Assembly: GCF_964273065.1 (NCBI RefSeq)
Contig: NZ_OZ186816.1
Span: 1 to 64,000 of the forward strand
Origin: Nocardiopsis dassonvillei_B
GTDB taxonomy: Bacteria > Actinomycetota > Actinomycetes > Streptosporangiales > Streptosporangiaceae
Length of the DNA: 64,000 nucleotides
Direction: 5' to 3'
Below are positions 48,781 to 57,045 of this stretch, piece by piece; position 1 is the stretch's first letter; every line of letters starts with the position of its first letter. The notes under the pieces are model-generated. The model was not told the DNA's origin and did not search any database. It saw only the letters and a list, made by a program, of their open reading frames with translations. The position numbers and the translations under genes are program-made.

Positions 48781-49329
48781 ATGTCGAGCAAGAAGTGCTG
48801 CGGAACCAGCGTCGGCGTCCTCATCTGGTCGCCCGACCGCACCGAGCTGCTGATGATCGAGCGCGGCACCCTCCCCGCCGGAATCGCTCCGGTGGCCGGC
48901 CACGCCCTGGACGAGCACGCCGACTACGAGTCGGCGGCCAGGGAGGAGGTGTTCGAGGAGGTCGGGCTGAAGGTCACCGGCCTCACCCCGCACGCGGTCG
49001 GCGGCCGCCACCCCGGCCGGTGCCGCCGGGCCGGGTCGACCGGCCACACCTGGCGGATCTTCACCGCCACCGTCACCGGCGACCTCGCCCCTTCCCAGCG
49101 TGAGGTCGCCCGGGTCGGGTGGTGGGACCTGGGCGAGCTCCAGCACCTCGCCGAGCGGACCGCCGACCACGCCGCCGGACTCATCAGCGCGAAGGAGTTC
49201 GCGGCCCGGCCCGGTCTGGAACCGGTGTGGTGCCAGTGGTTCTTCGAGCTGGGGCACGTCGATCTGCCCAACGAGGACCTGGCCGCGATCGAGCGCCTGG
49301 CGGCCACCCCGCCCTCCCTGCACGCCTGA
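48781..49329 (+). CDS. NUDIX hydrolase 1
   Basis: A 182-aa protein. The NUDIX box runs from G40 to G62 with REEVFEEVGL (54-63). The first box glutamate (position 46) is His, with Glu at 45. GLEPVWCQWFFELG near the end is shared with NUDIX 2. Such enzymes hydrolyse nucleoside diphosphates linked to another moiety, for example damaged dNTPs or NAD-type substrates. Next gene 32 bp downstream. Confidence 0.85.
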   Translation: MSSKKCCGTSVGVLIWSPDRTELLMIERGTLPAGIAPVAGHALDEHADYESAAREEVFEEVGLKVTGLTPHAVGGRHPGRCRRAGSTGHTWRIFTATVTGDLAPSQREVARVGWWDLGELQHLAERTADHAAGLISAKEFAARPGLEPVWCQWFFELGHVDLPNEDLAAIERLAATPPSLHA

Positions 49330-49361
49330 TCACCCCCACCCCCTCGAAGGAGAGAGACACG

Positions 49362-49931
49362 ATGACCTGGATCTGCGACGGCAAGAGCACTGCGGTGCTG
49401 ATCTTCGACGAGGCGGGGCGGCTGCTCGCGCACACCCGCGCCACCGCCCCGGCCGGGATCGCTCTGGGGCCCGCCGGCCACGTCGACGACGTCCGCCCCG
49501 GCGCCACCCACCTGGACGCCGCGGTGCGCGAGACCGAGGAGGAGTACGGGCTCACCGTCGCCCCCGGCGACCTGGACCTGGTGCTGCACCGGTGGCTCCC
49601 CAACCGGTGCGGAGCCGACATCCCCGCGCTCCCGCACGGCGGCCACGAGTGGATGGTCTACCGCGCCCGCACCTGGTCCGGGACCGTGACGGCCGCCCCC
49701 GACGAGGTCCGCGCGACCCACTGGTGCACCCCCGGCCAGCTGCAGTTCCTCGCCGAGCGCACCATCGCCTACGTCCACGGCCGCCTCCCGGAGACCGACT
49801 GGCAGGCCGCCCCCGGCATGGAACCGGTGTGGGTGTACATGGCCGACATGCTCGGCCTGGTCGACGCCGACCCGGCGGACCTGGCCGTGGTCCTGGACTA
49901 CGCCCAGGCCGCTCCGACCCCGATCCGCTGA
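49362..49931 (+). CDS. NUDIX hydrolase 2
   Basis: A 189-aa paralogue of the gene before it. RETEEEYGL (56-64) is the catalytic half of the box; the first half (GHVDDVRPGATHLDAA) lacks the usual Glu. GMEPVWVYMADMLG is shared with NUDIX 1. ATG behind GAAGGAGAGAG. The pair suggests nucleotide-pool cleaning or cofactor turnover tied to the clamp gene upstream. Confidence 0.83.
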   Translation: MTWICDGKSTAVLIFDEAGRLLAHTRATAPAGIALGPAGHVDDVRPGATHLDAAVRETEEEYGLTVAPGDLDLVLHRWLPNRCGADIPALPHGGHEWMVYRARTWSGTVTAAPDEVRATHWCTPGQLQFLAERTIAYVHGRLPETDWQAAPGMEPVWVYMADMLGLVDADPADLAVVLDYAQAAPTPIR

Positions 49932-49944
49932 CCACGTTCACGCT

Positions 49945-49976
49945 GCGGCCGCCCCTCCGAGGGGAGGGGCGGCCGC
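49945..49976 (+). terminator. Strong hairpin ending the clamp-NUDIX operon
   Basis: GCGGCCGCCCCTC and GAGGGGCGGCCGC pair perfectly; a GCAACACAGTGTTGC palindrome follows at 49983-49997. Confidence 0.65.
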
Positions 49977-50094
49977 AGGCTCGCAACACAGTGTTGCTCG
50001 GACTTCCCGTGGCCGCATGCGGCCTTCACCCCACCCCGGCCGTCACACGGCTGTACCGTGACCGCGCCCGGTGCCCCTCTCCCGGAAGGTGTCC

Positions 50095-50532
50095 ATGACC
50101 CACGAGACCGGCCCCGCCCACATCGACCGCCTGATCCGTCTCCTGATGATGCTGCCCGACCCCGAGAGCCCGTTGTATCGCAAGTTCTGGAGCCAGGTCG
50201 CCGAAGAGCACCACGACGACCTGCACTACATCCGGAAGAACATCGGCGGACCGCTGTACCAGATTCTCCTGCGGCCGGCCCAGGCGCAGGCGATCCCCCG
50301 CGCGAACCTGGCCAGGTACGCCCTGTACTTCTTCGCGGACCCCAGCGACGAGCTGGTCGCGGCCATCGCCTCCCAAATCCACCCCGGCTTTCCCGGCACC
50401 GTGGCCGGACAGATGTGGGTCCAGCAGGTGCGCGCCACGGCCTTCGAGGTGCTGCTGGAGAACCTGTCCGAGGAACAGGTCGACCAGGCGTGCACGAACT
50501 GGATCCGCACGATCAAGGTCCCGCAGCGGTGA
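50095..50532 (+). CDS. Hypothetical 145-aa helical protein
   Basis: ATG behind GGAAGG. Helical throughout (HIDRLIRLLMMLPDPESPLYRKFWSQVAEEHHDDLHYIRKN; NLARYALYFFADPSDELVAAIASQIHPGF). No recognised family. It overlaps or abuts the next gene. Confidence 0.65.
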   Translation: MTHETGPAHIDRLIRLLMMLPDPESPLYRKFWSQVAEEHHDDLHYIRKNIGGPLYQILLRPAQAQAIPRANLARYALYFFADPSDELVAAIASQIHPGFPGTVAGQMWVQQVRATAFEVLLENLSEEQVDQACTNWIRTIKVPQR

Positions 50533-50552
50533 AGGAAGAAGAGGCGAGCAAG

Positions 50553-50765
50553 ATGAGCCACCGGCACGAGTACGACATGGCGCACCGGGCGGCAGAGAAC
50601 CTGTCACTGCAAGCTCAGGGCTACGCGGCCGACCAACCTGACGTGGCTCGCGCTCTGGCCGCGGCCTCCCAGGTGCACGCCACCCTCGCGTTGGCAGCCG
50701 CCACGATGGTGGCCGCCGAACAGAACCCGAAGCCGTCGACAGCCCGGGCACGTACCGATTCCTGA
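50553..50765 (+). CDS. Hypothetical 70-aa helical protein
   Basis: ATG at 50553; a GTG at 50529 overlapping the previous stop would add eight residues. MAHRAAENLSLQAQGYAADQPDVARALAAASQVHATLALAAATMVAAEQ is one long Ala-rich helical region. Shared transcription with the gene before. Confidence 0.6.
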   Translation: MSHRHEYDMAHRAAENLSLQAQGYAADQPDVARALAAASQVHATLALAAATMVAAEQNPKPSTARARTDS

Positions 50766-50794
50766 GATCCGCCCTGGCTGGCAGCCGCACCATG

Positions 50795-50830
50795 AAGCCC
50801 CGCACCCCGGAACCCCGGGGTGCGGGGCTT
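50795..50830 (+). terminator. Rho-independent terminator
   Basis: AAGCCCCGCACCCCGG and CCGGGGTGCGGGGCTT pair perfectly, then TCTGCATTTTAG. Confidence 0.85.
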
Positions 50831-50944
50831 TCTGCATTTTAGGGCTGGTGTGGCTGCCTGGAACGACTGGTTTGCGTTCCACGTCGTACGAGAGGAGGCA
50901 ACGAGCTGCCTCCAGCTTTCTCTCCAGTCCTAGAGAGGGCCCCC

Positions 50945-51568
50945 ATGGGCGACGAGCACGAAAAAAAGAGCTTCGTAAACAGGCATCAGACCTTGACCTG
51001 GGTGCTCGGCCTGACACTTTTCCCCCTCGTCTTCGGAGGAGGAGGATTCGCTGCGGCTTCTTACTTTTTTCCGAGGAACCCTTCACCGCCTGCCGAATCT
51101 GCATCCATACCTTCTCCTGGCCAGGGAGGAGAGGCAGGTCTGATCAAGGAAAAACCTAGTCCGGTCTCCGAGGCCGGAACTATTGCTGGCGTTGTGGTCG
51201 ATGATCTGACGGGGGTATGGCGGGGCACTTATGAGTGCAGCCAGGGTGAAACCGGACTGACCTTGGAAATCACCCATGACTCCGATGCGCGCGATCAGGT
51301 CCGAGCGGCATTCAAGTTCTATCCTGTGCCTGAAAATCCAGGGGTTGATTCCGGTTCGTACGCTCTTGTCGGAACTTACCAGGCAGGACACCTGTTGCTG
51401 GATCCCGATTACTGGATCGACAACGACTCGGGTTACCAGATGGTCGGCCTAAGCGGTGAACTCGAAGACGCCGACACTCTGACCGGAGTGATGGGATCCG
51501 ATACCTGCGGGCTGTTCTCCGTGCAGCGGATCTCCGATGAGGCAGACCCGCCGCCACCTGAAGACTGA
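50945..51568 (+). CDS. Membrane-anchored extracytoplasmic protein
   Basis: A 207-aa protein, ATG behind GAGAGGG. A polar start (GDEHEKKSFVNRHQT) leads to one helix (LTWVLGLTLFPLVFGGGGFAAASYFF) and an outside domain with TGVWRGTYECSQGETGLTLEITHDSD ... YALVGTYQAGHLLLDPDYW. This is a beta-barrel-like pattern with two cysteines that could pair (YEC, DTCG). Lower GC than its surroundings, suggesting separate acquisition. Confidence 0.68.
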   Translation: MGDEHEKKSFVNRHQTLTWVLGLTLFPLVFGGGGFAAASYFFPRNPSPPAESASIPSPGQGGEAGLIKEKPSPVSEAGTIAGVVVDDLTGVWRGTYECSQGETGLTLEITHDSDARDQVRAAFKFYPVPENPGVDSGSYALVGTYQAGHLLLDPDYWIDNDSGYQMVGLSGELEDADTLTGVMGSDTCGLFSVQRISDEADPPPPED

Positions 51569-51642
51569 TGCCACACACCAGAAGTTCCGGACTCCCGGAC
51601 TCCCGAAGTCCGGGAGTTCCCGGCCGCATCCGGCCGTGGCCC

Positions 51643-51730
51643 CTGGCGGCCACCAGAGCCTGCCCTCCGCCAGCGCGGGGTAGACCCCGCACGCGAGCGG
51701 GCGCACCCGGCGCCCGCAGGGGAGACCCCT
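51643..51730 (+). promoter_or_regulatory. Conserved structured leader, copy 1
   Basis: Begins GGCCACCAGAGCCTGCCC and continues to the GGGGAG ribosome-binding site. Shares its core (GCGCGGGGTAG, GAGCGGGCGCACCCGGCGCC) with copies at 52196 and 56955. A GGGCGC/GCGCCC hairpin lies before the ribosome-binding site. Confidence 0.6.
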
Positions 51731-51823
51731 GTGCACCGATCCAAGGGAGGCGGCCCGTCGGCGGGCACGCGGTTGCCGCCCCAGTTCTCCCGAAGCTACG
51801 GCGAGGGGCAAAGTAACCCGTGA
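51731..51823 (+). CDS. Microprotein of the HRSKGGP family, truncated (30 aa)
   Basis: GTG start; VHRSKGGGPSAGTRLP matches the start of the 41-aa protein at 57046. After Pro-16 the sequence changes to PQFSRSYGEGQSNP, encoded by the left arm and loop of an 18-bp inverted repeat. The original C-terminus is lost. Confidence 0.5.
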   Translation: MHRSKGGGPSAGTRLPPQFSRSYGEGQSNP

Positions 51824-51841
51824 GTAGCTTCGGGAGAACTG
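51782..51841. repeat. 18-bp perfect inverted repeat
   Basis: CAGTTCTCCCGAAGCTAC (51782-51799) and its complement (51824-51841) flank a 24-nt loop. It interrupts microprotein copy 1, like a small palindromic insertion or a terminator. Confidence 0.7.
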
Positions 51842-51936
51842 AGCCTACTTGGATCGGGAGGGATCGCCCGGTGAGCAGGCCCCGGTCTCATGTCATAGCC
51901 ACCACCGATCTCCGTAATCGGGTGGAGGTGGTTGAC

Positions 51937-52143
51937 ATGACCGTTCGGATAACGGTGATCCTGATTGGCGCTGGCGGGTGCGCAGTCCTGGCAGGTGCCC
52001 TGCGGTTGGCGGCCGAGGCCTCGTGGCCCGAAGCTCTGCTGGTGGCAGGGGCGGCACTCGGTGCGGCTGTGGGGCTGCTAGCCACGTTGGTCAAGGAGGA
52101 GGCCCTGCCCGAGGACGAGGACCACCGGGGCCGCCAGCGGTAG
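51937..52143 (+). CDS. 68-aa two-helix membrane protein, SWP family (copy B)
   Basis: ATG behind GGTGGAGGTGG. TVRITVILIGAGGCAVLAGALRLAAEASWPEALLVAGAALGAAVGLLATLV aligns throughout with the protein at 4637, with an acidic tail (KEEALPEDEDHR). Membrane protein, unknown function. Confidence 0.7.
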   Translation: MTVRITVILIGAGGCAVLAGALRLAAEASWPEALLVAGAALGAAVGLLATLVKEEALPEDEDHRGRQR

Positions 52144-52195
52144 ATGGGGGTCGAGGAGGATCTCGGAAGAAATTCTCGTCAGCGGTAGGGTCGCT

Positions 52196-52282
52196 TTCGG
52201 CCACCGGGGCCTGCCCGCCGTTGGCGCGGGGTAGGCCGCTTCCCGGCGGGCGCACCGGATACCCCTAGGGAAGGAGACCCCC
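52196..52282 (+). promoter_or_regulatory. Conserved structured leader, copy 2
   Basis: GGCCACCGGGGCCTGCCCGCC opens it (first 20 bases match copy 3). GGCCTGCCC pairs with GGGGTAGGCC, and GAAGGAG precedes the start codon. A GGTAGGG-CGCTT block just upstream is shared with copy 3 and may belong to the promoter. Confidence 0.62.
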
Positions 52283-52408
52283 GTGCGCAGATCCAAGCAG
52301 GGCCCTGGCGTCGGCAGCCGCGGGTTCGACCCGTTGGATCCCCTCCCGCCGGCCCCCGAGCCGGAACCGGTGCCGGAGAAGCCGGGCACCGAGCGCAAGC
52401 CCGGCTGA
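52283..52408 (+). CDS. 41-aa microprotein, HRSKGGP family
   Basis: GTG start. RRSKQGPGVGSRG opens it; DPLDPLPPAPEPEPVPEKPGTERKPG closes it. The same length and the same ending (EKPGTERKP) as the protein at 57046. Pro/Glu-rich, no membrane segment. Function unknown. Confidence 0.6.
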   Translation: MRRSKQGPGVGSRGFDPLDPLPPAPEPEPVPEKPGTERKPG

Positions 52409-52520
52409 GGTCATAGGACGAACGCTTAGCGCACGATCCTGTTCCGTTGTTACTCACACCCCCATCAGAGCCCAACCCTGGTAGCTCCCATGGCCGCTCA
52501 CACCTGATCTGCACACCACA

Positions 52521-52561
52521 AAGCCCCTCGCACTCCGGAACAGTCGGAGCGCGAGGGGCTT
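52521..52561. terminator. Strong bidirectional terminator
   Basis: AAGCCCCTCGCACTCCG and CGGAGCGCGAGGGGCTT (one mismatch) with a 7-nt loop, then TTCGTGTTTT. It lies between the converging microprotein and nuclease genes. Confidence 0.85.
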
Positions 52562-52569
52562 TTCGTGTT

Positions 52570-53679
52570 TTAGAAGGGCCCCTCGAAGTTTTTGTGCTCC
52601 TTGCCTTGCACTCCGCCGAGAAGTTCCCTGAAGAACTCACCCAGCATGGCTTCCGCCGCCTTGGCGTTGCTAAACTCCGCGCCGCCGAAGCGGTACACCT
52701 CATAGCCTTGGAGTCGGATACGCCGGTCTTCACGCACCATCTCCGCGTACAGGTCCGGCGCTGGCACTCCATCACGCGAGTAGTGATGCTTGCCGTCCAG
52801 TTCCAGAACGTACCGGCGACCGCTCGGGGCGAGCAGCAAGAAGTCCATGCGCTGACGTGGAAGAACCTGACCTTCCGCTCGCTGGATTCTCTGCTGTTGG
52901 GTGAGCGGGTCGAAGTGGAGGTACACCTGCGGCAGCAGGGCAGGAGAGGTATCGAATCCCTTGTTCAGGGAGAGCCGCCAGTAGAAATCCAGCATCAGCC
53001 GCTCAGGCTCGCTCTTGTTCAGGGATCGCAGGAGACGGTTCCGAAGCGTTGTGCGCAGTGACTCTTCTGGAAGGGCGTAGTTGCCGTCCTGGTGCTTCCA
53101 CCAATCAAGGAGTTCGCCCCAGGTGAGTCCTTGGGCGCTAACCGGGCGGTCATACAGCAGGCAATGCTGCTTGTTCTTCGTAATCTCGATGGTTCCTGCC
53201 GTCACGTCGCGCCAAACAATCTCCGGCTTGTACTGGGCGGCGAAGATGAGGTTGCGCAGTTCGCCGCGCAGGCCTCGAAGCCCGCCTCCGCCATGGAGCC
53301 GGTCACGTCGCTCCAAAGCCTCTCGTACAGGTGCGAATACCAGTGTCAAGTCGGTGTCGCGCCCGTTGTTATTGTCCATGCAGAAGGACTGGTAGCCGCG
53401 CTTGTCGTGGAACGGTGGCTTAAACTCGATTCCCAGCCGCCAGAGCACGACCGTGAGGCATCGGATGACCGCACCGGTCTCGATGTTGTTCAGGCGCCCG
53501 TCAAACTCCGGATCCAGGAACAAGTCGTCGATTAGCAGATAGAGGAGGGCATGAGCGACGTCGTCGTCGTTGATGTCGGAGGCTAGCCCTTGCCTGATTT
53601 CATCGATAAGCCTGTGATTCAGCCTTTTGAACCAGTGACCCCCATTTTTGACGCTCTCGAACAGGTTATCCTGGTGCAC
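52570..53679 (-). CDS. PD-(D/E)XK-type nuclease, possible phage-defence gene
   Basis: A 369-aa protein from a GTG at 53679 behind GGAGGAAAGC. The N-terminal 90 residues are helical (HRLIDEIRQGLASDINDDDVAHALLYLLIDDLFLD), then a central region. A restriction-like nuclease core, MDFLLLAPSGRRYVLELDGKHHYS, carries D279, E293, D295 and K297 in the order of the PD-(D/E)XK fold (DUF559/VSR-like). The arrangement recalls abortive-infection nucleases, but I cannot name the family. Codon use is less GC-biased than around it, which fits recent acquisition. Confidence 0.7.
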   Translation of the reverse strand: MHQDNLFESVKNGGHWFKRLNHRLIDEIRQGLASDINDDDVAHALLYLLIDDLFLDPEFDGRLNNIETGAVIRCLTVVLWRLGIEFKPPFHDKRGYQSFCMDNNNGRDTDLTLVFAPVREALERRDRLHGGGGLRGLRGELRNLIFAAQYKPEIVWRDVTAGTIEITKNKQHCLLYDRPVSAQGLTWGELLDWWKHQDGNYALPEESLRTTLRNRLLRSLNKSEPERLMLDFYWRLSLNKGFDTSPALLPQVYLHFDPLTQQQRIQRAEGQVLPRQRMDFLLLAPSGRRYVLELDGKHHYSRDGVPAPDLYAEMVREDRRIRLQGYEVYRFGGAEFSNAKAAEAMLGEFFRELLGGVQGKEHKNFEGPF

Positions 53680-53735
53680 GCTTTCCTCCTCCAACAGGGG
53701 CAAACAAGGCAATACCGAAAGGGGCAATGGTCTGT

Positions 53736-53783
53736 CCCGGCCACTCAGGGCCTGCCCGGGAAGGCGCGGAATAGGAGTTTCCC
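53736..53783 (+). promoter_or_regulatory. Shortened leader, copy 4
   Basis: GGCCACTCAGGGCCTGCCC keeps the start of the leader; the middle is deleted and TAGGAG lies before the GTG. Degenerate relative to copies 1-3. Confidence 0.4.
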
Positions 53784-53879
53784 GTGCGCAGGTCCAGAGC
53801 CAGCGGCCCGTCCGGAGGACATCCCTTCAGAGCGTTCAGACCCCGCCGAACGCATCGCGGAGCTTCTGCCAGAAGGTGA
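53784..53879 (+). CDS. Degenerate microprotein copy (31 aa)
   Basis: RRSRASGPSGG keeps the family start, after which the sequence runs into the antisense of the Sel1 gene (overlap 53836-53879). Probably a dying copy. Confidence 0.35.
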   Translation: MRRSRASGPSGGHPFRAFRPRRTHRGASARR

Positions 53880-55635
53880 CCGGGGCCTGATCGCTGGTTC
53901 CACCCTTGCTACCCCCCGTGGCCTTCTCAGGTTGGGGCGGTGGTTCGGCTTCCGAACCACCGTGGTCCTCGGCCCTCTCGCGTCGGAGCCGCCACTGCTC
54001 GGCCTCCTGGGAACGGCCATCCTGTTCCAAGAGCTGGCCCAAGTTCCACATGGCATCGGTGTCTCCAGCTTCGGCTCCCTTGAGGTACCACTGCTCAGCC
54101 TCCTGGAGGTTGCCCTTCCTCTCCGCCAAAGCGCCCAGATAGTACATATCTCTGGTGTTTCCGGCTTCGGCTCCCTGGCGGTACCACTGCTCAGCTTGCT
54201 GGAGGTCGCCCCTCCTCTCCGCCAAACGACCCAGGTAGTGCAGGGCGGCGTCGCCGCCTGCTTTGAGGTAGCGCCGGTACCAGCGCTCGGCTTCCCACAG
54301 GCGACCGGCTTGCTCCGCCAAGAGGCCCAGGTGCCACATGGCGTCAGCATCTCCTTCTTCAGCGCCCAGGAGATACCAGCGCTCGGCCTCCTCGAGCAGA
54401 CCGGCCCGCTCAGCCCAAAAGGCCCGGGACCACTCGTAGCCGTCGCCACCGGTATCGACCCTCTTGCGGTACTTCTCCGCAGCTTTCTCGCGGTCGATGG
54501 CCTTCTTCGCCAGAGCGTCCAAACTCTCCCCGGCATCGGTGTTACCGGCCTCGGCTCCTCGGCGGTACCACCGCTCGGCCTCCTGGAAACGGCCGACCTT
54601 CTCCAGCAAGCGACCCAAGTACTCCAGGGAGTAGCTTTCACCGGCCTCAGCACCCTGGCGGTACCACTGCTCGGCTTCCCGGAAGTCGCCGGTCTTCTCG
54701 GCCAGACAGCCCAGGTACCACAAGGCGATGGTGTCCCCGGCCTTGAGGGCGCGCCGGTACCAGCGCTCGGCCTCCTGGAACCGTCCCATCCTCTCCGTCA
54801 ACGAGCCCAGCCGCGTCATCACGTTGGTGTCCCCGGCTTGGAGGGCGTCCTGATACCAGCGCTCGGCGTCCTGGAGACGGCCGGTTTCCTCCATCAGATT
54901 GCCCAGGCTCGACATCGCGTCGGCGTTGCCGGCCTCGGCCGCGCGGAAGTACCACTGCTCGGCCTCAGAAGGGTCGTCGGCTATGCCTGCCAGGATGTGC
55001 ATGGCCCGGGTATCGCCCGTCTCCGCGGCGGCGCGGCAGATTTCCGCGACTTCCTCGCCCTGGCCCAGGTCCTGCAGCAGCTCGACATGCTCGTACAGGG
55101 CCTCGCCGTCCTCCCCGGACTCAAAGGCCCGGCGGAGCCGCCCCAGTGGACTCTCGTCGGGAGGCAGAGCCTGCGCCTTGTGGGTTCCCTCGTCCTGGTG
55201 GGGGCGGTCGGAGCCCGGGGATGCATCCTCTTCCTCGGCAGGCTCTTCCTGCTGCGGTTCGCTGGCGGCCTGCTCCAGGTGGGAGCCCTCCTCAGCGGAG
55301 TCTTGCTGTGCGGTCGGCTCCGGGGAGCGCTCGTCCAGGGCCGCGCTCTCCCACAGCCCAAGGAGGCGGGCGACCTCGGCCTCGACGTCGGCGCCGCGGA
55401 CCGTTTCGGCCAGGACCTCGGTGATCATCTCGACCGCGCCCTTGGTGGGCAGGTCCGGTTTGGTGAGGGTGTCGTGGACCTTGGTGTGGGACATGGGCAC
55501 CCCCTTGGCGTCCAGGGCCCTCTGGATCTCGCGGGAGGAGGGCCAGCCGGCGCGGTGGTGCAGCTCGTGCAGCGCACGGTTGAGCTCTTCGAGCGGGCCC
55601 GGGGGCAGGCCGGGGCGCTTCCAGGGTCGGGGCAC
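53836..55635 (-). CDS. HTH protein with Sel1/TPR-like repeats (large copy)
   Basis: A 599-aa protein. GTG start at 55635 behind AGGAG, the same start as its paralogue at 61869. Residues 10-95 (PLEELNRALHELHHRAGWPSSREIQRALDAKGVPMSHTKVHDTLTK) are an actinomycete XRE-like domain. An acidic linker and at least ten Sel1-like repeats of about 36 residues (AERWYRRGAEAGNTDA, AEQWYLKGAEAGDTDAMWNLGQLLEQDG) follow. Sel1 repeats bind partner proteins. It is divergent from the 68-aa membrane gene, in the same arrangement as 61108-62276. Confidence 0.85.
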   Translation of the reverse strand: MPRPWKRPGLPPGPLEELNRALHELHHRAGWPSSREIQRALDAKGVPMSHTKVHDTLTKPDLPTKGAVEMITEVLAETVRGADVEAEVARLLGLWESAALDERSPEPTAQQDSAEEGSHLEQAASEPQQEEPAEEEDASPGSDRPHQDEGTHKAQALPPDESPLGRLRRAFESGEDGEALYEHVELLQDLGQGEEVAEICRAAAETGDTRAMHILAGIADDPSEAEQWYFRAAEAGNADAMSSLGNLMEETGRLQDAERWYQDALQAGDTNVMTRLGSLTERMGRFQEAERWYRRALKAGDTIALWYLGCLAEKTGDFREAEQWYRQGAEAGESYSLEYLGRLLEKVGRFQEAERWYRRGAEAGNTDAGESLDALAKKAIDREKAAEKYRKRVDTGGDGYEWSRAFWAERAGLLEEAERWYLLGAEEGDADAMWHLGLLAEQAGRLWEAERWYRRYLKAGGDAALHYLGRLAERRGDLQQAEQWYRQGAEAGNTRDMYYLGALAERKGNLQEAEQWYLKGAEAGDTDAMWNLGQLLEQDGRSQEAEQWRLRRERAEDHGGSEAEPPPQPEKATGGSKGGTSDQAPVTFWQKLRDAFGGV

Positions 55636-55687
55636 ACCAGCTCCTGTGCGGAAGAGAGGGGGCGAGGGGGCGGTCCTTGGGTGTCCG

Positions 55688-55711
55688 GAACTGTCAGACA
55701 TCCTGCCAGCA
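55688..55711. promoter_or_regulatory. Shared upstream box of the HTH-Sel1 pair, copy 1
   Basis: AACTGTCAGACATCCTGCCA occurs here and at 61906-61925 at the same distance (about 55 and 35 bp) upstream of the two HTH-Sel1 genes. It is a likely binding site for their HTH domains or a shared promoter. Confidence 0.6.
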
Positions 55712-55846
55712 CAGGCTTCCCGCCGCCCCGGCCTGTCAGTGTTCGGCCGAACTCGGCCACCGTTGTCCGGGCTCGTCCACCCCCGGGCGAGGCGGGTTCA
55801 GGCTGGTCGCATTCCGTTCAGCCCACCCGTGACGAGGAGCCTCCTG

Positions 55847-56053
55847 ATGTCTGCACACCCTGTTCCCGAACCGGCCCTGGAGGTGGTGGTCGCCCTGCTG
55901 GGCACCGCCGACAGCTGGCCGCTGCTGCTGCTCGTCCTGTTGGTGGCCGTCCCCGCGGTGTGGTCGCGCGACCCTGGCCGGCGCCGCCGCGCCCGCCAGG
56001 TCCTGGCCCTGCTGCGCCCCCACCGCGGGTCCGAGGAGGATCCCCGCCCGTAG
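55847..56053 (+). CDS. 68-aa single-helix membrane protein paired with HTH-Sel1 (copy 1)
   Basis: ATG behind GAGGAG. VVALLGTADSWPLLLLVLLVAVPAVWSRD is one strong helix followed by a basic segment (PGRRRRARQVLALLRPH). Aligns over its whole length with 62061-62276. Divergently placed from the HTH-Sel1 gene in both copies. Confidence 0.7.
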   Translation: MSAHPVPEPALEVVVALLGTADSWPLLLLVLLVAVPAVWSRDPGRRRRARQVLALLRPHRGSEEDPRP

Positions 56054-56202
56054 AACCCCGGGCCCGGAGGCGGGAGAACGGGGCCTTGATTCCACAGGTC
56101 AGCCAGAACCTGCTAGCGCACCCCCTTGCCAACGCACCGGAAAAGGGTAAAGCTCCGCCTCGGGCGCGATGGCGCCCTCAGGTGTCCAGGACAGGGAGAG
56201 TG

Positions 56203-56793
56203 GTGTCAGTGCGGCGGTACCCCAGGGCGGTCCCCGAGCACCTGGACAGGCGCATTCGTGAGGCGCGCGGCTTCTACGACCACGGAGAGCACGACCAGGC
56301 GGAGGCGAAGCTCTGGCCCCTGCTGGCCGAGTGCGAGGCCGAGCTCGGAGAACGACATCCGGAGGTGATCGCCCTACGCAACCTGCTCGGCTCGGTGCTG
56401 TTCCAGCAGCGCAGGACCACCGAGGCGGCGCAGTTGCACCAGGAGGCCATGCGCCAGGGCATCCGTGTCCTGGGCCGTAACGACCCGGACACCTTGGCCT
56501 ATGCCCACAACTACGGGACGGCGCTGCTGTTCGGCCAGGCGGGTGAGGGCATCAAGGTCCTGGAGGACACCCTGCGGCGCCGCAGTCGGAAGCTGGGCGG
56601 GCACCACGAGGACACCCTGGCCACGGCCAACGCCCTGGGCGCGGCATTGTTCGCCACCGGCTCTTTCGGGCCCGCGGTCGACCGGTTGCGCTGGGCCTAC
56701 GAGGCCAGCGTCCGCCTTGGTGCGGGGCATCCGCTGCGTCAGGACATCGAGAAGAACCTGCGGATAGCACTGCGCAACTCGGGGCGACGGTGA
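56203..56793 (+). CDS. Tetratricopeptide-repeat protein
   Basis: A 196-aa protein from a GTG at 56203. Three to four TPR units of the NB-ARC-associated type (HPEVIALRNLLGSVLFQQRRTTEAAQLHQEAM; NDPDTLAYAHNYGTALLFGQAGEGIKVLEDTL; HEDTLATANALGAALFATGSFGPAVDRL). Usually these are the C-terminal sensor of a larger ATPase; here they stand alone, so it is either a small adaptor or the tail of a lost gene. Confidence 0.72.
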   Translation: MSVRRYPRAVPEHLDRRIREARGFYDHGEHDQAEAKLWPLLAECEAELGERHPEVIALRNLLGSVLFQQRRTTEAAQLHQEAMRQGIRVLGRNDPDTLAYAHNYGTALLFGQAGEGIKVLEDTLRRRSRKLGGHHEDTLATANALGAALFATGSFGPAVDRLRWAYEASVRLGAGHPLRQDIEKNLRIALRNSGRR

Positions 56794-56954
56794 AGCCGGG
56801 CGCGCCACGAGGCGGCCCCGGCGATGGCCATCGAGCGGATCCGTCACGGGGCTTGAGACTGACTGGCAGGCCCCGGTGGCCGGGACAGGCCACGTCCGTA
56901 CCTGGCGGCTCGCCGTAGCTACAGAAGTCGCGGGCCGATTTGGCGGTAGGGCCG

Positions 56955-57045
56955 CTTCCGGCCACCGGGGCCTGCCCGCCGCCGGCGCGGGGTAGGCCAC
57001 GCCGTGAGCGGGCGCACCCGGCGCCCCCAGGGGAAGGAGACCCCC
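56955..57045 (+). promoter_or_regulatory. Conserved structured leader, copy 3
   Basis: The best-preserved copy: GGCCTGCCC pairs with GGGGTAGGCC, then GGGCGC-ACCCG-GCGCCC, then GGAAGGAGA before the GTG. Confidence 0.62.

Noticed and set aside
53590..56793. A 1067-codon plus-strand frame ending in the TPR gene
   Set aside because: Most of it is antisense to the HTH-Sel1 gene and repeats only because that gene repeats. Only the last 196 codons (TPR) are supported.
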